A stretch of DNA of 64,000 nt, taken from the NCBI GenBank assembly GCA_963777325.1, contig CAVZQE010000005.1, positions 186,001 to 250,000 on the forward strand, written 5' to 3'. The translations under genes were made by a program, and so were the position numbers. The notes beneath the pieces are model-generated. The model had not been told where the DNA came from. It saw nothing but the letters and a program-made list of their open reading frames with translations, and did not search any database. The stretch's first letter is position 1. Every line of letters begins with the position of its first letter. Of the stretch, positions 54,404-63,634 are shown piece by piece. The DNA is from JAFAXA01 sp963777325 (lineage in GTDB: Bacteria; Pseudomonadota; Alphaproteobacteria; Acetobacterales; Acetobacteraceae).

Positions 54404-55651
54404 GTGGCCGTTCGGACCGAGATCGATCGTGTCGCCGCACCCGTCGCGCGGGCCGGGGGCGAGGGGACGGTGTTCGCGATCCTGGCCGCGATCAGCTTTT
54501 GCCATTTCCTGAACGATCTCGTGCAGTCGCTGCTGCCCGCGATCTATCCGATCCTGGCGCATCAGTTCGCGCTCGATTTCGGTCAGGTCGGGCTGCTCAC
54601 GCTGACCTTCCAGCTCACCGCGTCGCTGCTGCAGCCGGTGATCGGCCTGTACACGGACCGCAGGCCGCTGCCCTATTCGCTGCCGCTCGGCATGGGGGCG
54701 ACCCTGTGCGGATTGCTCCTGCTGTCGGTCGCGCCAAGTTTCGGCGTGCTGCTCGCGGCGGCGGCGCTGATCGGCCTCGGCTCCTCGGTGTTCCACCCGG
54801 AATCGTCCCGTGTCGCCCGCATGGCGTCGGGGGGACGGCACGGACTGGCGCAGTCGCTGTTCCAGGTCGGAGGCAATGGCGGCTCGGCGCTCGGGCCGTT
54901 GCTGGCCGCCTTCATCGTGCTGCCGCACGGTCAGGGAAGCATCGCCTGGTTCTCGGCGGCGGCCCTGCTCGGCATGGCCGTGCTGACCGGGATAAGCGGC
55001 TGGTATCGCCGCCGGCTCGCGGTGCCGAAGGTGGTGGCCAAGACGGCTGCGGCCGACCAGAGCTTGCTGTCGCGGCGCAAGGTCGCCGTCTCGATCAGCA
55101 TCCTGGCCGCCCTGGTTTTCTCGAAGTATTTCTACCTGGCCAGCCTCAACACCTATTTCACGTTCTACCTGATCCAGAAATTTCACGTCTCGGTCGCCAG
55201 CGCGCAGATCCATCTGTTCGTGTTCCTCGGCGCGGTCGCCATCGGGACCGTGATCGGCGGTCCGATGGGAGACAGGTTCGGCCGCAAATACGTGATCTGG
55301 TTCTCGATCCTCGGCGTGTTCCCGTTCACGGCGATGCTGCCCTACGCCAGCCTGATGTGGACGGGGGTGCTGACGGTCGTGATCGGGCTGATCCTGGCCT
55401 CGGCCTTCGCCGCCATCATCGTCTATGCGCAGGAGCTCGTGCCCGGCCGGGTGGGTGCCATCGCCGGGCTGTTCTTCGGCTTTGCCTTCGGCATGGGCGG
55501 CCTCGGCGCGGCCCTGCTTGGCGTGCTCGCCGACCATACGAGCATCTTCTTCGTCTACCGGGTCTGCGCCTTCCTTCCCCTCATCGGCCTGCTCGCGGCG
55601 TTCCTGCCGGACGTCGAGCGGGCAAGACGGGCAGGACGGGCTCGGGCGTGA
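54404..55651 (+). CDS. MFS exporter, fosmidomycin-resistance-like (Fsr family)
   Basis: A 415-residue 12-helix transporter resembling E. coli Fsr: SFCHFLNDLVQSLLPAIYPIL at the start, TLTFQLTASLLQPVIGLYTDRRPLPYSLPLGM and VFHPESSRVARMASGGRHGLAQSLFQVGGNGGS in the middle. Fsr exports fosmidomycin. The native substrate here is unknown. The GTG start (GGAAGAG site) follows the glycosyltransferase gene by 33 bases, so it may belong to the same transcript. Its natural substrate need not relate to polysaccharide. Confidence 0.88.
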   Translation: MAVRTEIDRVAAPVARAGGEGTVFAILAAISFCHFLNDLVQSLLPAIYPILAHQFALDFGQVGLLTLTFQLTASLLQPVIGLYTDRRPLPYSLPLGMGATLCGLLLLSVAPSFGVLLAAAALIGLGSSVFHPESSRVARMASGGRHGLAQSLFQVGGNGGSALGPLLAAFIVLPHGQGSIAWFSAAALLGMAVLTGISGWYRRRLAVPKVVAKTAAADQSLLSRRKVAVSISILAALVFSKYFYLASLNTYFTFYLIQKFHVSVASAQIHLFVFLGAVAIGTVIGGPMGDRFGRKYVIWFSILGVFPFTAMLPYASLMWTGVLTVVIGLILASAFAAIIVYAQELVPGRVGAIAGLFFGFAFGMGGLGAALLGVLADHTSIFFVYRVCAFLPLIGLLAAFLPDVERARRAGRARA

Positions 55652-55678
55652 CGCCAGGCACCGGGATTGGACCGGGCT

Positions 55679-56911
55679 TCAGGCCCGTTGCCCGCCATCC
55701 AGCGCCGCCCGGAGATTGCTGTCGATCCGTTCGAGAAAGGCCTGCGTGTTCATCCAGGGCTGATCGCGGCCGACCAGCACGGCGAGATCCTTGGTCATCG
55801 CGCCCGATTGCACGGTCTCGATGCAGACCCGCTCGAGCGTATCGGCGAACCGGATGACGTCGGGCGTGTCGTCGAGCCGGCCGCGATAGGCGAGCCCGCG
55901 CGTCCAGGCGAAGATCGAGGCGATCGGGTTGGTCGAGGTCTCGCGGCCCTTCTGGTGCTCGCGATAGTGGCGCGTCACCGTCCCGTGCGCCGCCTCGCTC
56001 TCGACCGTCTTGCCGTCCGGGCTCATCAGCACGCTGGTCATGAGACCGAGGCTGCCGAAGCCCTGCGCGACGATGTCGCTTTCCACGTCGCCATCGTAGT
56101 TCTTGCAGGCCCAGACATAGCCGCCGGACCATTTCAGCGCGCTCGCCACCATGTCGTCGATCAGCCGGTGCTCGTATGTCAGGCCGAGGCGGTCGAACTC
56201 GTCCCTGAACTCGTGCTCGTAGATCTCCTGGAAGACGTCCTTGAACATGCCGTCATAGACTTTGAGGATCGTGTTCTTGGTCGAGAGGTAGACCGGGTAG
56301 CGGCGCAGCAATCCATAATTGAAGCTGGCGCGTGCGAAGCCCTCGATGGACGGCCGCGTATTATGCATGCCGAGCGCCACGCCCGCTGTCTTGAACTCCT
56401 GCACCCGAAGGATCTGCGCGGGCGTGGTCTCGTCCTCGGGTTCGTACACCAGGCGCACACGGCCCGGACCGGGAATTTTCATCTCTGTCGCGCGATAGAT
56501 ATCGCCATAGGCGTGGCGTCCGATCACGATCGGCTTGGTCCAGTGCGGCACCAGCCGGGGCACGTTCTCGCAGATGATCGGCTCGCGAAAGATCGTGCCG
56601 TCCAGGATGTTGCGGATGGTGCCGTTCGGGCTGCGCCACATCTTCTTGAGGCCGAACTCCTCGACCCGCGCCTCATCCGGGGTGATGGTCGCGCATTTGA
56701 CGCCGACCCCATATTGCCGGATGGCGTGCGCCGCCTCCACCGTCACCTGGTCGTCGGTCGCGTCCCGGTGCTCGATGCCGAGATCAAAGTATTTGAGGTC
56801 GATGTCGAGATACGGCAGGATCAGCCGGTCCTTGATAAAGCCCCAGATGATCCGGGTCATCTCGTCGCCGTCGAGCTCGACGACGGGCGTTTTCACGCCG
56901 ATCTTAATCAT
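55679..56911 (-). CDS. icd: NADP-dependent isocitrate dehydrogenase (eukaryote-like, dimeric)
   Basis: A 410-residue enzyme of the short IDH subfamily. It has KTPVVELDGDEMTRIIW at the start, NGTIRNILDGTIFREPIICENVPRLVPHW near residue 100 (substrate site), and CKNYDGDVESDIVAQGFGSLGLMTSVLMSPDGKTVESEAAHGTVTRHY in the C-terminal half with the metal-binding Asp residues. It converts isocitrate to 2-oxoglutarate and makes NADPH in the TCA cycle. A GGAGG site precedes ATG 56911. Confidence 0.96.
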   Translation of the reverse strand: MIKIGVKTPVVELDGDEMTRIIWGFIKDRLILPYLDIDLKYFDLGIEHRDATDDQVTVEAAHAIRQYGVGVKCATITPDEARVEEFGLKKMWRSPNGTIRNILDGTIFREPIICENVPRLVPHWTKPIVIGRHAYGDIYRATEMKIPGPGRVRLVYEPEDETTPAQILRVQEFKTAGVALGMHNTRPSIEGFARASFNYGLLRRYPVYLSTKNTILKVYDGMFKDVFQEIYEHEFRDEFDRLGLTYEHRLIDDMVASALKWSGGYVWACKNYDGDVESDIVAQGFGSLGLMTSVLMSPDGKTVESEAAHGTVTRHYREHQKGRETSTNPIASIFAWTRGLAYRGRLDDTPDVIRFADTLERVCIETVQSGAMTKDLAVLVGRDQPWMNTQAFLERIDSNLRAALDGGQRA

Positions 56912-57147
56912 TCATGTCCTCCGAGGCGCCGCACCCTCATGGGTCAGACACTTTGCATCCAGCCCGCCGCGCCGCAAGGCGGCCGCCCGGGGCAACACCG
57001 GAGCGGCTGAGCCGTTGAAGCCGCGAGCACCAGGCCGCTATCCTTGGTTCGCCTGCTCTCAGGGGGCGAGCGCGCGCGCTCTTGGAAGCGCCGGGAGGCG
57101 GGAAGCATGACGGAGCGCCTCAGCCTTGGCCTCGCGGGAAGCTGACC

Positions 57148-60081
57148 GTGCGCCGGCACCGGATCGGCCAGCTTGGCATCGTCGTGACCGCGCTGTGCCT
57201 CATCCTCCTCACCTGGATCGGGACATACAGCGCGATGGAGGCGGAGCGCCAGGCGGCGCGGTCGCAGATCGAGGCCGACGCCTACAACCAGGCGCTGGGG
57301 ATCGGCGAGCGCTTCAGCGTGCAGATGCTCGGATACGAGCAGACGGTCCGCGTCATCGAGCGGGAATGGGAGAAAGACCCCGGACATTTCAGCCTGGATG
57401 AGTGGCGCAACCAGGCCGTCGTGCTGAGCGACCCGTCGCTCGACCTTTTCATCACGGACGAAGCGGGCGTGGTCCGCGCCAGCACCAATCCGAAGCTGAT
57501 CGGAATGGATCTGAGCGACCAGCCGTTCTTCCAGCAGCAGGCGGCGCTCGCCCGCGACAATGGTGCGATGGGCATCGACCGGACCGGGCGTGGCCTCGTC
57601 CCGGACCAGTGGTCCATCACGCTGGTCCGCAGGCTCGACGATCGCGAGGGACAGTTCCAGGGCGTCGTCGGTGTCTCGTTCCGGTCGGCTTCGGTGGCGG
57701 ACTCCTACCGCCGCGCTCCGGGCGGGGGCGAAAGCGTCATGATGCTCGTCGGCAAGGGCGGGCGGCTGCGGGCGATCAGCGGGCCGCTGCGCGCGGAGCC
57801 GGGACAGAGCGTCGCCTCTTCCGACATGTATCGCGCGGCGAGCACGGGCCAGCACCACTCGTGGATCGGGCCGAGCGCGCTCGACGGGGTCGTCCGCATC
57901 CACGGCTTCTACCGCCTGCCGAACAGGACTCTGATCGTCGTCGTCGGCTACGACCGGCGGCAAGCGATGCGCGCCTCGGAGGGATGGCGGCGCGGGGCGG
58001 CCGTGTTCGCTCTCGGCGTCACGGTATTCCTGATCCTGATCGCGGTCCTGATGCTGCGCGACCTGCGCGAAAGCCGGGTACGCGAGCAGCGCGCGGCCCG
58101 CAGCCGGGCGGCCCTGGAGAGCGCCTATGCGGAGCTCAAGCTCGCCAAGGCACGGGCTGACGCCAAGAGCGGGCAATTGGAGACGACCTTCGCCAGCATG
58201 TCGGATGGGGTTTCGCTGGTCGATCCGGATTTGCGGGTCTTTCAGTGGAATGAGCGCTTCTGCGAACTAACCGGCCTCGCGGCGAGCGACCTCCGGATCG
58301 GGCAGCCCTTCGAGGAGCTGATCCGCATGCAGGCGGAGCGGGGAGAGTTCGGCCCGGTCGACACGGAAGCCGAGGTGAGGCGGCGCATGGCCTTGCTCGT
58401 GAACCAGGCGGCTGCCGTCGTGACGGAACGGGTGCGGCCGAACGGAACGACGATCGAGCTGCGCCGCGCGCCGTTGCCCTCCGGCGGTTTCGTGACGCTC
58501 TACACCGACATCACGGCGCGCAAGGAGGCCGAAGCCGCCCAGAGCCGGGCGCGCGCCGCCGCGGAGGCGGTGGCCAAGGAGAAGTCCCGCTTCGCCGCGA
58601 TCGTCAGTCACGAAATTCGCACGCCCTTGAACATGCTGCTCAACAGCGTCGAGATGCTGGCGCAATCGGGCCTTTCCGCCCAGGGCCGCGAGATCGCGGA
58701 ATTAGCGCAGCAGGCCGGGCAGGCGCTGCATGGCCTGCTCAACGACATCTTGGAACTCTCGGCTCTGGAAGCGGGGCGGCTCAGCATGCGCCCGGTTTGG
58801 TTCGATGTCGAACCGCTGCTCGCGGGCGTGCTCGATCTGTTTCGCCTGCAAGGGCTGGAACCCGGCAAAACCCTGAGCCTCGCGCTCGATCCGGATGTTC
58901 CCGCCCGGATCTACGCGGACCCGATCCGCCTCCGCCAGGTGCTGATGAACTTTGTAAGCAACGCGCTGAAATTCTCCGATCCAGGCGAGATCAGCCTGTC
59001 GGCGCGGCTGGAAGGCGAAGGCGCGGAACGGTGCCTCGCGATCGCCGTCACCGATCCCGGGCCGGCGATCCCCGAGGCGGATCGCGAACGCCTGTTCCGC
59101 GCGTTCTCCCGGCTTGAGCATCCGGACGGGCCGAGCAAGCCGGGCAGTGGCCTCGGTCTAGCGATATGCCGCTTGCTGGTGGCGATCGTGGGTGGCGAGA
59201 TCGGGTGCGACGCCTGCCAGGGAAGCGGCAACGCGTTCTGGCTGCGGCTGCCCTGCTTGGCCGGACCGGAGGAGGAGGGCGGCGAGGACGGTGCGACGGT
59301 GCTCCCGGTACTGCCCCGCACCCGCGTTCTCCTCGTGGACGACCTGGCGGCCAACCGGACCGTCGCCGCGATGCTGCTCGGGCGCGAGGGCCACGCCGTA
59401 GACGTTGCCGGCTCGGGAGCCGGCGCAATCGCGGCGGCGTCCCGCTCGCCCTACGATGTCGTGCTGCTTGATCTGTCGATGCCGGGAATGGATGGCTTCG
59501 AGACGGCGTCGCGTCTGCGCGCGCTCAGTGGTCCAGCCGGCTCGACACCGATCATTGCCCTGACGGCTCATGGGAACGAGGTGATCCGCGCCAAATGCGC
59601 CGCTTCGGGCATGCAGGATGTGGTCGTCAAGCCGATCGAGCCGCGTTCGCTGTTGAACGCCATCCGCCGCTCGGTCTGGGCGCCCGCATGCAGCGTGGCC
59701 CCGCCCGCCGCGGCCGAGCCGTCCCCCGCTCCCGCTCTCTGCCCGGACCGGCTGTCCCTCCTGCGGGATTCGATGCCGGATGCGACGATCGCCCGTATGT
59801 TCGAGGCATGCCTCGCGGAGCTGCGCGGAAAGCTTCCGCCGCTCAGCGCCGCGCTCGCCGCTGGGGATGCGCGGGCGGTGAATGGGGAACTGCACGCCAT
59901 GACCGGCGTCGCCGCGAGCTACGGACTTGCGGCGCTGGACGGCGGGCTACGCGGCGTGCAGGCTGCCCTGGGCAGGGGTGAGGAGATCGACCCGGCGGCG
60001 GTTCTAGCGGAGATCGGCCGCGATCTCTCTCGCGCCCAAGCGGCCGTATGGAAAGCGTTCGCGACCGAGCCCGCTAGCTGA
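57148..60081 (+). CDS. Hybrid sensor histidine kinase/response regulator with HPt domain
   Basis: About 977 residues from GTG 57148 (GGAAG site; a longer ATG frame begins at 57082). Domains in order: N-terminal helix; a large periplasmic dCache-like sensor (ALGIGERFSVQMLGYEQTVRVIEREW, DEAGVVRASTNPKLIG); second helix near residue 300; PAS (VDPDLRVFQWNERFCEL); HisKA with His in FAAIVSHEIRTPLNML; HATPase (LMNFVSNALKFSD, GSGLGLAICRLL); receiver with Asp in VVLLDLSMPGMDGFE; and HPt near the end (ELHAMTGVAASYGL). The ligand is unknown. It is probably the first member of a phosphorelay; a separate regulator is not visible nearby. Confidence 0.92.
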   Translation: MRRHRIGQLGIVVTALCLILLTWIGTYSAMEAERQAARSQIEADAYNQALGIGERFSVQMLGYEQTVRVIEREWEKDPGHFSLDEWRNQAVVLSDPSLDLFITDEAGVVRASTNPKLIGMDLSDQPFFQQQAALARDNGAMGIDRTGRGLVPDQWSITLVRRLDDREGQFQGVVGVSFRSASVADSYRRAPGGGESVMMLVGKGGRLRAISGPLRAEPGQSVASSDMYRAASTGQHHSWIGPSALDGVVRIHGFYRLPNRTLIVVVGYDRRQAMRASEGWRRGAAVFALGVTVFLILIAVLMLRDLRESRVREQRAARSRAALESAYAELKLAKARADAKSGQLETTFASMSDGVSLVDPDLRVFQWNERFCELTGLAASDLRIGQPFEELIRMQAERGEFGPVDTEAEVRRRMALLVNQAAAVVTERVRPNGTTIELRRAPLPSGGFVTLYTDITARKEAEAAQSRARAAAEAVAKEKSRFAAIVSHEIRTPLNMLLNSVEMLAQSGLSAQGREIAELAQQAGQALHGLLNDILELSALEAGRLSMRPVWFDVEPLLAGVLDLFRLQGLEPGKTLSLALDPDVPARIYADPIRLRQVLMNFVSNALKFSDPGEISLSARLEGEGAERCLAIAVTDPGPAIPEADRERLFRAFSRLEHPDGPSKPGSGLGLAICRLLVAIVGGEIGCDACQGSGNAFWLRLPCLAGPEEEGGEDGATVLPVLPRTRVLLVDDLAANRTVAAMLLGREGHAVDVAGSGAGAIAAASRSPYDVVLLDLSMPGMDGFETASRLRALSGPAGSTPIIALTAHGNEVIRAKCAASGMQDVVVKPIEPRSLLNAIRRSVWAPACSVAPPAAAEPSPAPALCPDRLSLLRDSMPDATIARMFEACLAELRGKLPPLSAALAAGDARAVNGELHAMTGVAASYGLAALDGGLRGVQAALGRGEEIDPAAVLAEIGRDLSRAQAAVWKAFATEPAS

Positions 60082-60087
60082 CCGGCA

Positions 60088-60132
<45 letters not shown>

Positions 60133-60135
60133 CAC

Positions 60136-60837
60136 TCACTCCGCGTAGATCATCTCGCGGGTCATTCCGCCGTCGACCATGAACTCGGCGCCGGTCACGA
60201 AGGAGCTAGCCGGACCCAGCAGGAAGGAGGCGACGGCCGCAACGTCCTCGGCCCGGCCGACCCGCCCGGCCGGATGCTGGGCGTGATCCTCCGGCCGAAG
60301 CTCCTCGCCCGCGACGTCGATCCAGCCCGGGCTGATGCAGTTCACCCGCACGTCCGGCCCGAGGCTGATCGCCAGCGCATGGGTGAGCGCGAGGAGGCCG
60401 CCCTTCGACGCGGCGTAGGATTCGGTGTCCGGCTCGGACATGTGGGCGCGGGTGGAGGCGATGGTCACGACCGCGCCTTTCGCGGCGCGCAACAGGGGTT
60501 CGGCCGCCCGGACCAGCAGGTACGTGCTCGTCAGGTTGGTCGCGATCACCCGCGACCAGTCGGCAAGGGTCAGCGCGGCCAGCTTCTTGCGGACCATGAC
60601 GCCCGCGTTGCACACGAGCGCGTCCAGCCGGCCCTCGCGCGCCGCGATACCGGCCACGAGCGCCGTGACCGCGGCCTCGTCCGACACGTCGCACCGGACG
60701 AAACGGCCGTCTCCCGCCGACTCAGGGGCCTCAAGGTCCGCGATCACGACCGCCATGCCGTCGGCGGCGAGCCGCGCCGCTATCCCGGCGCCGATCCCGC
60801 GCGCGCCGCCGGTCACGAGCGCGACGCGGCCGGTCAC
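60136..60837 (-). CDS. SDR-family oxidoreductase
   Basis: A 233-residue classical short-chain dehydrogenase: NAD(P)-binding TGGARGIGAGIAARLAADG at residues 8-26, NAGVMVRKKL near residue 90, catalytic Ser in TIASTRAH and YAASKGGLLALTHAL, then CISPGWI. Reduces or oxidises an unknown small molecule. The GTG start overlaps the stop of metY (GTGA), so the two are co-transcribed leftward; the link to methionine synthesis is unknown. Confidence 0.9.
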   Translation of the reverse strand: MTGRVALVTGGARGIGAGIAARLAADGMAVVIADLEAPESAGDGRFVRCDVSDEAAVTALVAGIAAREGRLDALVCNAGVMVRKKLAALTLADWSRVIATNLTSTYLLVRAAEPLLRAAKGAVVTIASTRAHMSEPDTESYAASKGGLLALTHALAISLGPDVRVNCISPGWIDVAGEELRPEDHAQHPAGRVGRAEDVAAVASFLLGPASSFVTGAEFMVDGGMTREMIYAE

Positions 60838-62135
60838 GCAGCCCGCGCCGCCTTGTCGAGCGCCTGGCCGAGATCGCCCAGGATGTCGTCGATGTGCTCG
60901 ATCCCGACCGACAGCCGCACGTAGCCCGGCGAGACGCCGGTCGAGAGCTGCTCGTCGGCCGAGAGCTGAGAGTGCGTGGTGCTGGCCGGATGGATCGCGA
61001 GCGTGCGCGCGTCGCCGATATTGGCGACGTGATAGACCATCTCCAGCGCGTCGATGAAGGCGCGTCCCGCCGCGGCGCCGCCCGCCAGCTCGAAACCGAC
61101 CAGCCCGCCCTGGCCATGCGGCAGATACTTGGCGGTCCGTTCGGCGGCGACCGGGTCGCGATGGTGCGCCGGATGGATGACCCGCGTCACGTCCGGGCGG
61201 TTCGCGAGCCAGTTCGCGACCGCGAGGCCGTTGCGGCTGTGCTCGCGCATCCTGAGCGCCAATGTCTCGATGCCCTGCAGGATGAGGAACGCGTTCATCG
61301 GTGCGAGCGGCGCGCCGAGATCGCGCAGCAGCGTCACCCGCATCTTCAGAATATAGGCGATCGGTCCGAGCGGCTTCGCGGCCTCCGACCAGATCGCGCC
61401 GTGGTAGCTCCGGTCCGGCGTGTTCAGCGCCGGTTGCCGGTCGGGGTGCGCGGCCCAGTCGAAATTGCCGCCGTCGATCACGACGCCGGCAATCGAGGTG
61501 CCGTGCCCGTTGAGATACTTGGTCGCGGAATACATCACGACCGCCGCCCCGTGATCGAACGGGCGGACGAGCAGGGGCGCCGCCGTATTGTCCATGATCA
61601 GCGGGATGCCGAGCTTGCGGCCGATCGCCGCGACCTCGGCGATCGGGAAGACCGCGAGCTTCGGGTTCGGCAGGGTCTCCGCGTAATAGGCGCGAGTGCG
61701 CTCGTCGGTGGCGCGGGCGAAGTTTTCGGGGTCCGTCGGATCGACGAACCGCGCCTCGATGCCCTGGTTCCCGAGCGTGTTCGCGAACAGGTTCCAGGTG
61801 CCGCCGTAGAGATCGGTCGAGCTGACGATATTGTCGCCCGCCCGCGCGAGGTTCTGCACCGCATAGGCCGAAGCCGCCTGGCCCGAGCCGACGGAAAGCG
61901 CGGCGACGCCCCCTTCCAAGGCCGCGACCCGCTTCTCCAGCACGTCGCAGGTCGGGTTCATGATGCGCGTGTAGATGTTGCCGAGCTGCTGCAGCGCGAA
62001 CAAGCTGGCCGCGTGCTCGGCGCTGTCGAACTGATAGGATGTAGTCTGGTAGATCGGGACGGCGACGGCGGTGGTGGCGCTGTCGCTCCGCCAGCCGGCA
62101 TGCAGCGCCAGCGTCTCTGGATGCCTGGAGTTCAT
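60834..62135 (-). CDS. metY: O-acetylhomoserine/O-succinylhomoserine sulfhydrylase (MetY/MetZ-type)
   Basis: A 433-residue PLP enzyme (Cys/Met metabolism family): TLALHAGWRSDSATTAVAVPIYQTTSY at the start, AALSVGSGQAASAYAVQNLARAGDNIVSS near residue 75, the PLP-lysine in YSATKYLNGHGTSIAG near residue 210, and HPASTTHSQL near the end. It makes homocysteine from O-acyl-homoserine and sulfide. ATG 62135 has a GGGGAGAG site. It is followed by an SDR gene in an overlapping operon. Confidence 0.92.
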   Translation of the reverse strand: MNSRHPETLALHAGWRSDSATTAVAVPIYQTTSYQFDSAEHAASLFALQQLGNIYTRIMNPTCDVLEKRVAALEGGVAALSVGSGQAASAYAVQNLARAGDNIVSSTDLYGGTWNLFANTLGNQGIEARFVDPTDPENFARATDERTRAYYAETLPNPKLAVFPIAEVAAIGRKLGIPLIMDNTAAPLLVRPFDHGAAVVMYSATKYLNGHGTSIAGVVIDGGNFDWAAHPDRQPALNTPDRSYHGAIWSEAAKPLGPIAYILKMRVTLLRDLGAPLAPMNAFLILQGIETLALRMREHSRNGLAVANWLANRPDVTRVIHPAHHRDPVAAERTAKYLPHGQGGLVGFELAGGAAAGRAFIDALEMVYHVANIGDARTLAIHPASTTHSQLSADEQLSTGVSPGYVRLSVGIEHIDDILGDLGQALDKAARAA

Positions 62136-62278
62136 CTCTCTCCCCTTCGTTCGACGCGTCCGTATAGCAGGCGCATCGGGGAGCCGCACCGGGGGCGGCG
62201 CGACCGAAATAGATCCGGCAGCCGGTGATCGAAGCGGCGCCGCCAGCGTTACCGCTGGACAGCTTGCAGGAGCGTGCG

Positions 62279-62416
62279 ATGAGCGAGACCAACACTCCGC
62301 CGAAGCCGAGCCGGGAGGACAAGCGCGAGATCGAGGAGGACGACAGCTTCCCGGCGAGCGACCCGCCCTCGACCACGCCAGTGCGGGGGCCTGGCGGCGA
62401 GGACAAGGCCGAGTAG
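62279..62416 (+). CDS. Small acidic protein with SFPASDPP motif
   Basis: A 45-residue, Ser/Pro/Glu-rich protein that is predicted to be disordered. Its core EIEEDDSFPASDPPST recalls the short SFPASDPP-type proteins of alphaproteobacteria, whose function is unknown. The ATG has an AGGAG site. It is divergent from metY and 18 bases before another tiny gene. Confidence 0.7.
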   Translation: MSETNTPPKPSREDKREIEEDDSFPASDPPSTTPVRGPGGEDKAE

Positions 62417-62434
62417 CGGCGGGGGAGCGGAACG

Positions 62435-62614
62435 ATGGCCGACGACAAGCAACGCCCGCCCGCTCCTTCCGAGAAGGGGGAGGAGAGGGCGCGGGAGAAG
62501 GATCCGCACGGGACGGCGTCAGGCGGCGAAGCCTCGGAGGCTCAGCCGAAAGGCAGCCCGAGTTCGGATCGCCACGACACCCAAACGGCCGCGAACGGTC
62601 CTGGACGCACGTAG
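62435..62614 (+). CDS. Small hydrophilic protein, unknown
   Basis: A 59-residue frame from ATG 62435 (GGGGGAG site) rich in Glu, Lys, Ser, Gly and Ala (MADDKQRPPAPSEKGEERAR...), predicted to be disordered. Close to the preceding small gene in the same direction. I recognise no family, and codon content alone supports it weakly. Confidence 0.5.
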   Translation: MADDKQRPPAPSEKGEERAREKDPHGTASGGEASEAQPKGSPSSDRHDTQTAANGPGRT

Positions 62615-62653
62615 CCGGGGCGGCGCTCGCTCGCGCCGTGCGGGCGCGAGCCG

Positions 62654-63589
62654 CTAAGCGTCGTAGGTTGCCGCGGGGTGGCCGAACAACCAGCCCTGGC
62701 CGAATTCCACGCCCATGGCGTGCATGACGGCGGCCTGTTCCTCGGTCTCGATCATCTCCGCGATCGCGCGCGCGCCGACCGACCGCGACAGATCGAGCAT
62801 CGAGTGGATGAAGTTCCGGTCGCGGGCGCTCTCGACGGCGCCCTGGACGAAGCTGCCGTCGATCTTGACAAAGTCGACCCGGAACTCGCGCAAGTAGCGG
62901 AACGCCGCATTGCCGGCGCCGAAATCGTCGATGCAGACCGCCATTCCGGCGGACCGCAGCCGGTCGATGGTTGCCGCCACCGTGGCGGTGTCCTCGATCT
63001 CGGCGGTCTCGGTGAGTTCAACCAGCAGCCGGCCGGGATGCATGACGCCGAGCGCGAGCAGCCGGTGGCGGAAGGAGCGGCTCTGCAAGGAGAGGCCGGA
63101 GACGTTCACCGCGACCGCTGGCCCGGTCCGGGAAGCGATCAGGGCCGCGACATTGTCGAGCACGGCCCGGTCAAGTTCCTCAGCGAGCCCGATCGCCTCC
63201 GAAAACGTGACGAATTCCTGCGTCGTGGCGGCGGGGTGACCCGGCAGCGAGGTCGGCCGCAGCAATGCTTCGACGTGATGGCAGCGCCTCCCGGCCAGCT
63301 CCACCACGGGCTGGAAGGCAAGCTGGAAGCGTCTGCGGGCGATGAGGTCGCGGGTGGCGCGGGCGCGCAGGCTCGCTCGCCTGATGCAGCCGGCGAGCGC
63401 GGGGCCGCCCGCCTCTCCCGGAACCGTGCCGGCGGCGAACGCGCCGAGCGCGACCCTGAGCGTCCGCGCCGTCTGCGGCACCGTCAGGTCGCGGCGGGAG
63501 CGCCTGTGAGAAAGGGCGACGGCGTCGCGAACCGCATCGGAGACCGAAGCGGGCTCGTCTTCTGCCGGTTTGCCGTCGCACTGAAGCAT
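62654..63589 (-). CDS. EAL-domain protein (c-di-GMP phosphodiesterase-like)
   Basis: A 311-residue protein with a ~75-residue N-terminal part of unknown function and a C-terminal EAL domain. EAL-type motifs are EALLRPTS near residue 109, AVNVSGLSLQSRSFRHRLL, VELTETAEIED, CIDDFGAGNAAFRYL, FVKIDGSFV, and AIAEMIETEEQ. The main metal and substrate residues seem present, so hydrolysis of c-di-GMP is possible, though several positions differ from consensus (AEM instead of AEG). No GGDEF domain. Confidence 0.85.
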   Translation of the reverse strand: MLQCDGKPAEDEPASVSDAVRDAVALSHRRSRRDLTVPQTARTLRVALGAFAAGTVPGEAGGPALAGCIRRASLRARATRDLIARRRFQLAFQPVVELAGRRCHHVEALLRPTSLPGHPAATTQEFVTFSEAIGLAEELDRAVLDNVAALIASRTGPAVAVNVSGLSLQSRSFRHRLLALGVMHPGRLLVELTETAEIEDTATVAATIDRLRSAGMAVCIDDFGAGNAAFRYLREFRVDFVKIDGSFVQGAVESARDRNFIHSMLDLSRSVGARAIAEMIETEEQAAVMHAMGVEFGQGWLFGHPAATYDA

Positions 63590-63634
63590 CGCACCCCTTC
63601 CGGGTCCACGCGCCGCAGTTTCGGGGCAAGGGAC

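Noticed and set aside
52937..55857. Two very long frames (over 860 codons each) overlapping prsT, the glycosyltransferase and fsr
   Set aside because: Both are shadow frames; true genes with conserved motifs cover the same DNA.
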